Source of the DNA: Akkermansiaceae bacterium
Lineage (GTDB): Bacteria > Verrucomicrobiota > Verrucomicrobiia > Verrucomicrobiales > Akkermansiaceae
Length of the DNA stretch: 64,000 nt
NCBI GenBank assembly: GCA_905182475.1
Contig: CAJJBR010000002.1
Coordinates: 20,103 to 84,102, forward strand
Reading direction: 5' to 3'
The notes under the pieces were generated by a model that was not told where the DNA came from, did not search any database, and saw nothing but the letters and a program-made list of their open reading frames with translations. Position 1 is the stretch's first letter; every line of letters begins with the position of its first letter. Of this stretch, positions 63,324 to 64,000 are shown in pieces. The position numbers and the translations under genes were made by a program.

Positions 63324-63961
63324 GGTTCTGTATTGGTTGGTTGGTTTGAAACGAAAGGCCTTAGCCTACCCCGTGAACCCGGGCGGTCAACCCTGTCCGG
63401 AGGCGGGAGGCGTCCGAAGATGGGTTTGAGGTCGATTCGAAACCGTAGGATGGCAAACCGCCCAATCAAAAACGAAAAATGGCTATCGCGCTTTCAGTGC
63501 AGCATCTCATAAGGTCGCTTTCAGCCATATAAAGGCCATATACTGCCGCGCATCAGGTTTTGTGAAATCCGCAAGCTTGGGAAAGGAACCGCGATTTCGA
63601 AATCGCGACTGCAACGGCTGCGGAGTTTCAGGGTAATTCGCCGGGCAGGTCGCGATTTCTAAATCGCGGTTCCCTTCCACCTGATGCGACGATATCTCAC
63701 AAATCGTGGCGCGTGGCGCGTGGCGGTATAACACTCGTTCCCAACATAGGAACCCAAAACGGCCGCGCAATGTAATCTGAAGCTGCGACAAGACCTTGTT
63801 TGGTTTCTTTTGGCTAATCAACCCATGCGCTCTGTGACATCAACTTCCACAAGTCTCCATCTTTGTGAAATGTAAAGACCTCACCACGTCCGTCATAGAA
63901 ATGTAAGCGTCCTAAAATCCACCCCCTATCGTAATTCCTCCAGCCTGTTAAATTACAGGCC
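63324..63961. other. Intergenic region containing a family B repeat
   Basis: No gene of known type is seen in either strand. The region holds the promoter side of the peroxiredoxin gene, a complete family B element at 63584-63673, and a three-fold GTGGCGC-like tandem near 63710-63726. Open frames across it are shadows of the repeat. Confidence 0.5.
63584..63673. repeat. Dispersed element with inverted ends, family B, copy 3
   Basis: AGGAACCGCGATTTCGAAAT, then CGCGACTGC, opens it, and TCGCGATTTCTAAATCGCGG, then TTCCC, closes it. It is 90 bp long, like the copies at 45843 and 53089, and is the most regular of the three. It lies in intergenic DNA. Confidence 0.85.
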
Positions 63962-64000
63962 ATGTCCAGTTCCGACCCCGGCCCATCGCGGCCTTTGAAA
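63962..64000 (+). CDS. Possible start of a plus-strand gene, truncated by the window
   Basis: An ATG at 63962 opens a frame (MSSSDPGPSRPLK) that runs off the right edge. It is too short to name, and no clear ribosome-binding site precedes it. Confidence 0.25.
   Translation, partial: MSSSDPGPSRPLK

Noticed and set aside
63507..63821. 104-residue minus-strand frame
   Set aside because: Most of it is translation of the family B repeat; there is no independent support.
1..64000. CRISPR arrays, rRNA genes and complete insertion sequences
   Set aside because: I looked for regular spaced repeats, conserved rRNA segments and DDE-type transposases on both strands and saw none.

Overview
The window looks like chromosome from a Verrucomicrobiota bacterium, probably order Verrucomicrobiales. 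The best lineage clue is a four-gene prepilin-like set at 11.0-15.9 kb that matches the Verru_Chthon cassette in order and architecture. Two secreted sulfatases, a long SecA with a SEC-C tail, a GH57 amylase, a carboxynorspermidine synthase and the short dispersed repeats also fit. Lineage and family names come from reading protein sequence by eye; no database search was run.

Layout. 1-2.5 kb holds the 5' part of a heavy-metal efflux locus (membrane-fusion lipoprotein, TolC-type outer-membrane lipoprotein, His-rich exported protein), all on the minus strand. At 3.0-5.1 kb there is an XRE-regulator remnant, a tyrosine integrase and tRNA-Ser(UGA), the signature of a tRNA-anchored element that may extend left past the window. 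5.3-10.9 kb carries an aldo/keto reductase plus APH-fold kinase, a frameshifted metallophosphoesterase, a membrane PIN-TRAM protein, a small PUR-domain protein and a tRNA-dihydrouridine synthase. 11.0-17.3 kb is the pseudopilin cassette plus a linked exported protein of unknown function. 17.3-29 kb has TatD, SecA, a 1185-residue TerB/FHA-like/ABC-2 fusion, a YjbR protein, carboxynorspermidine synthase, YebC and DnaN. 29-38 kb has a DUF6580-like membrane protein, pyruvate dehydrogenase E1 alpha and beta, two sulfatases, an AbrB-Doc toxin-antitoxin pair and lipoamide dehydrogenase (E3); E2 is not in the window. 38-53 kb has a GH39-like lipoprotein, a CPA1/RCK antiporter, MBL hydrolases, PyrF, a MauE-DUF2007 pair, fumarase, MtfA, MsrA and GH57. 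53-63.3 kb has TrmD, LeuA, a TsaC/Sua5 protein, the zwf-opcA operon interrupted by a RelE-type toxin-antitoxin pair, RecA and a peroxiredoxin.

Two themes stand out. First, dispersed repeats: a palindromic family abutting stop codons (5.25, 27.1, 38.3 kb), an element of about 90 bp with inverted ends (45.8, 53.1, 63.6 kb, with a degenerate relative at 44.4 kb), and two widespread direct-repeat motifs (12.3 and 54.1 kb). Second, many gene remnants: metallophosphoesterase, trypsin-like protease, nucleotide cyclase, TM2, SGNH hydrolase, DUF3137, PemK/MazF, XRE and an unnamed secreted protein. These point to active gene decay, although single-base lesions could be assembly errors.

No CRISPR array, rRNA gene, complete insertion sequence or riboswitch was seen. 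I found no convincing wholly new system. The most interesting candidates are the pseudopilin cassette with its linked exported protein, the TerB/FHA-like/ABC-2 fusion, and the toxin-antitoxin insertion in zwf-opcA.
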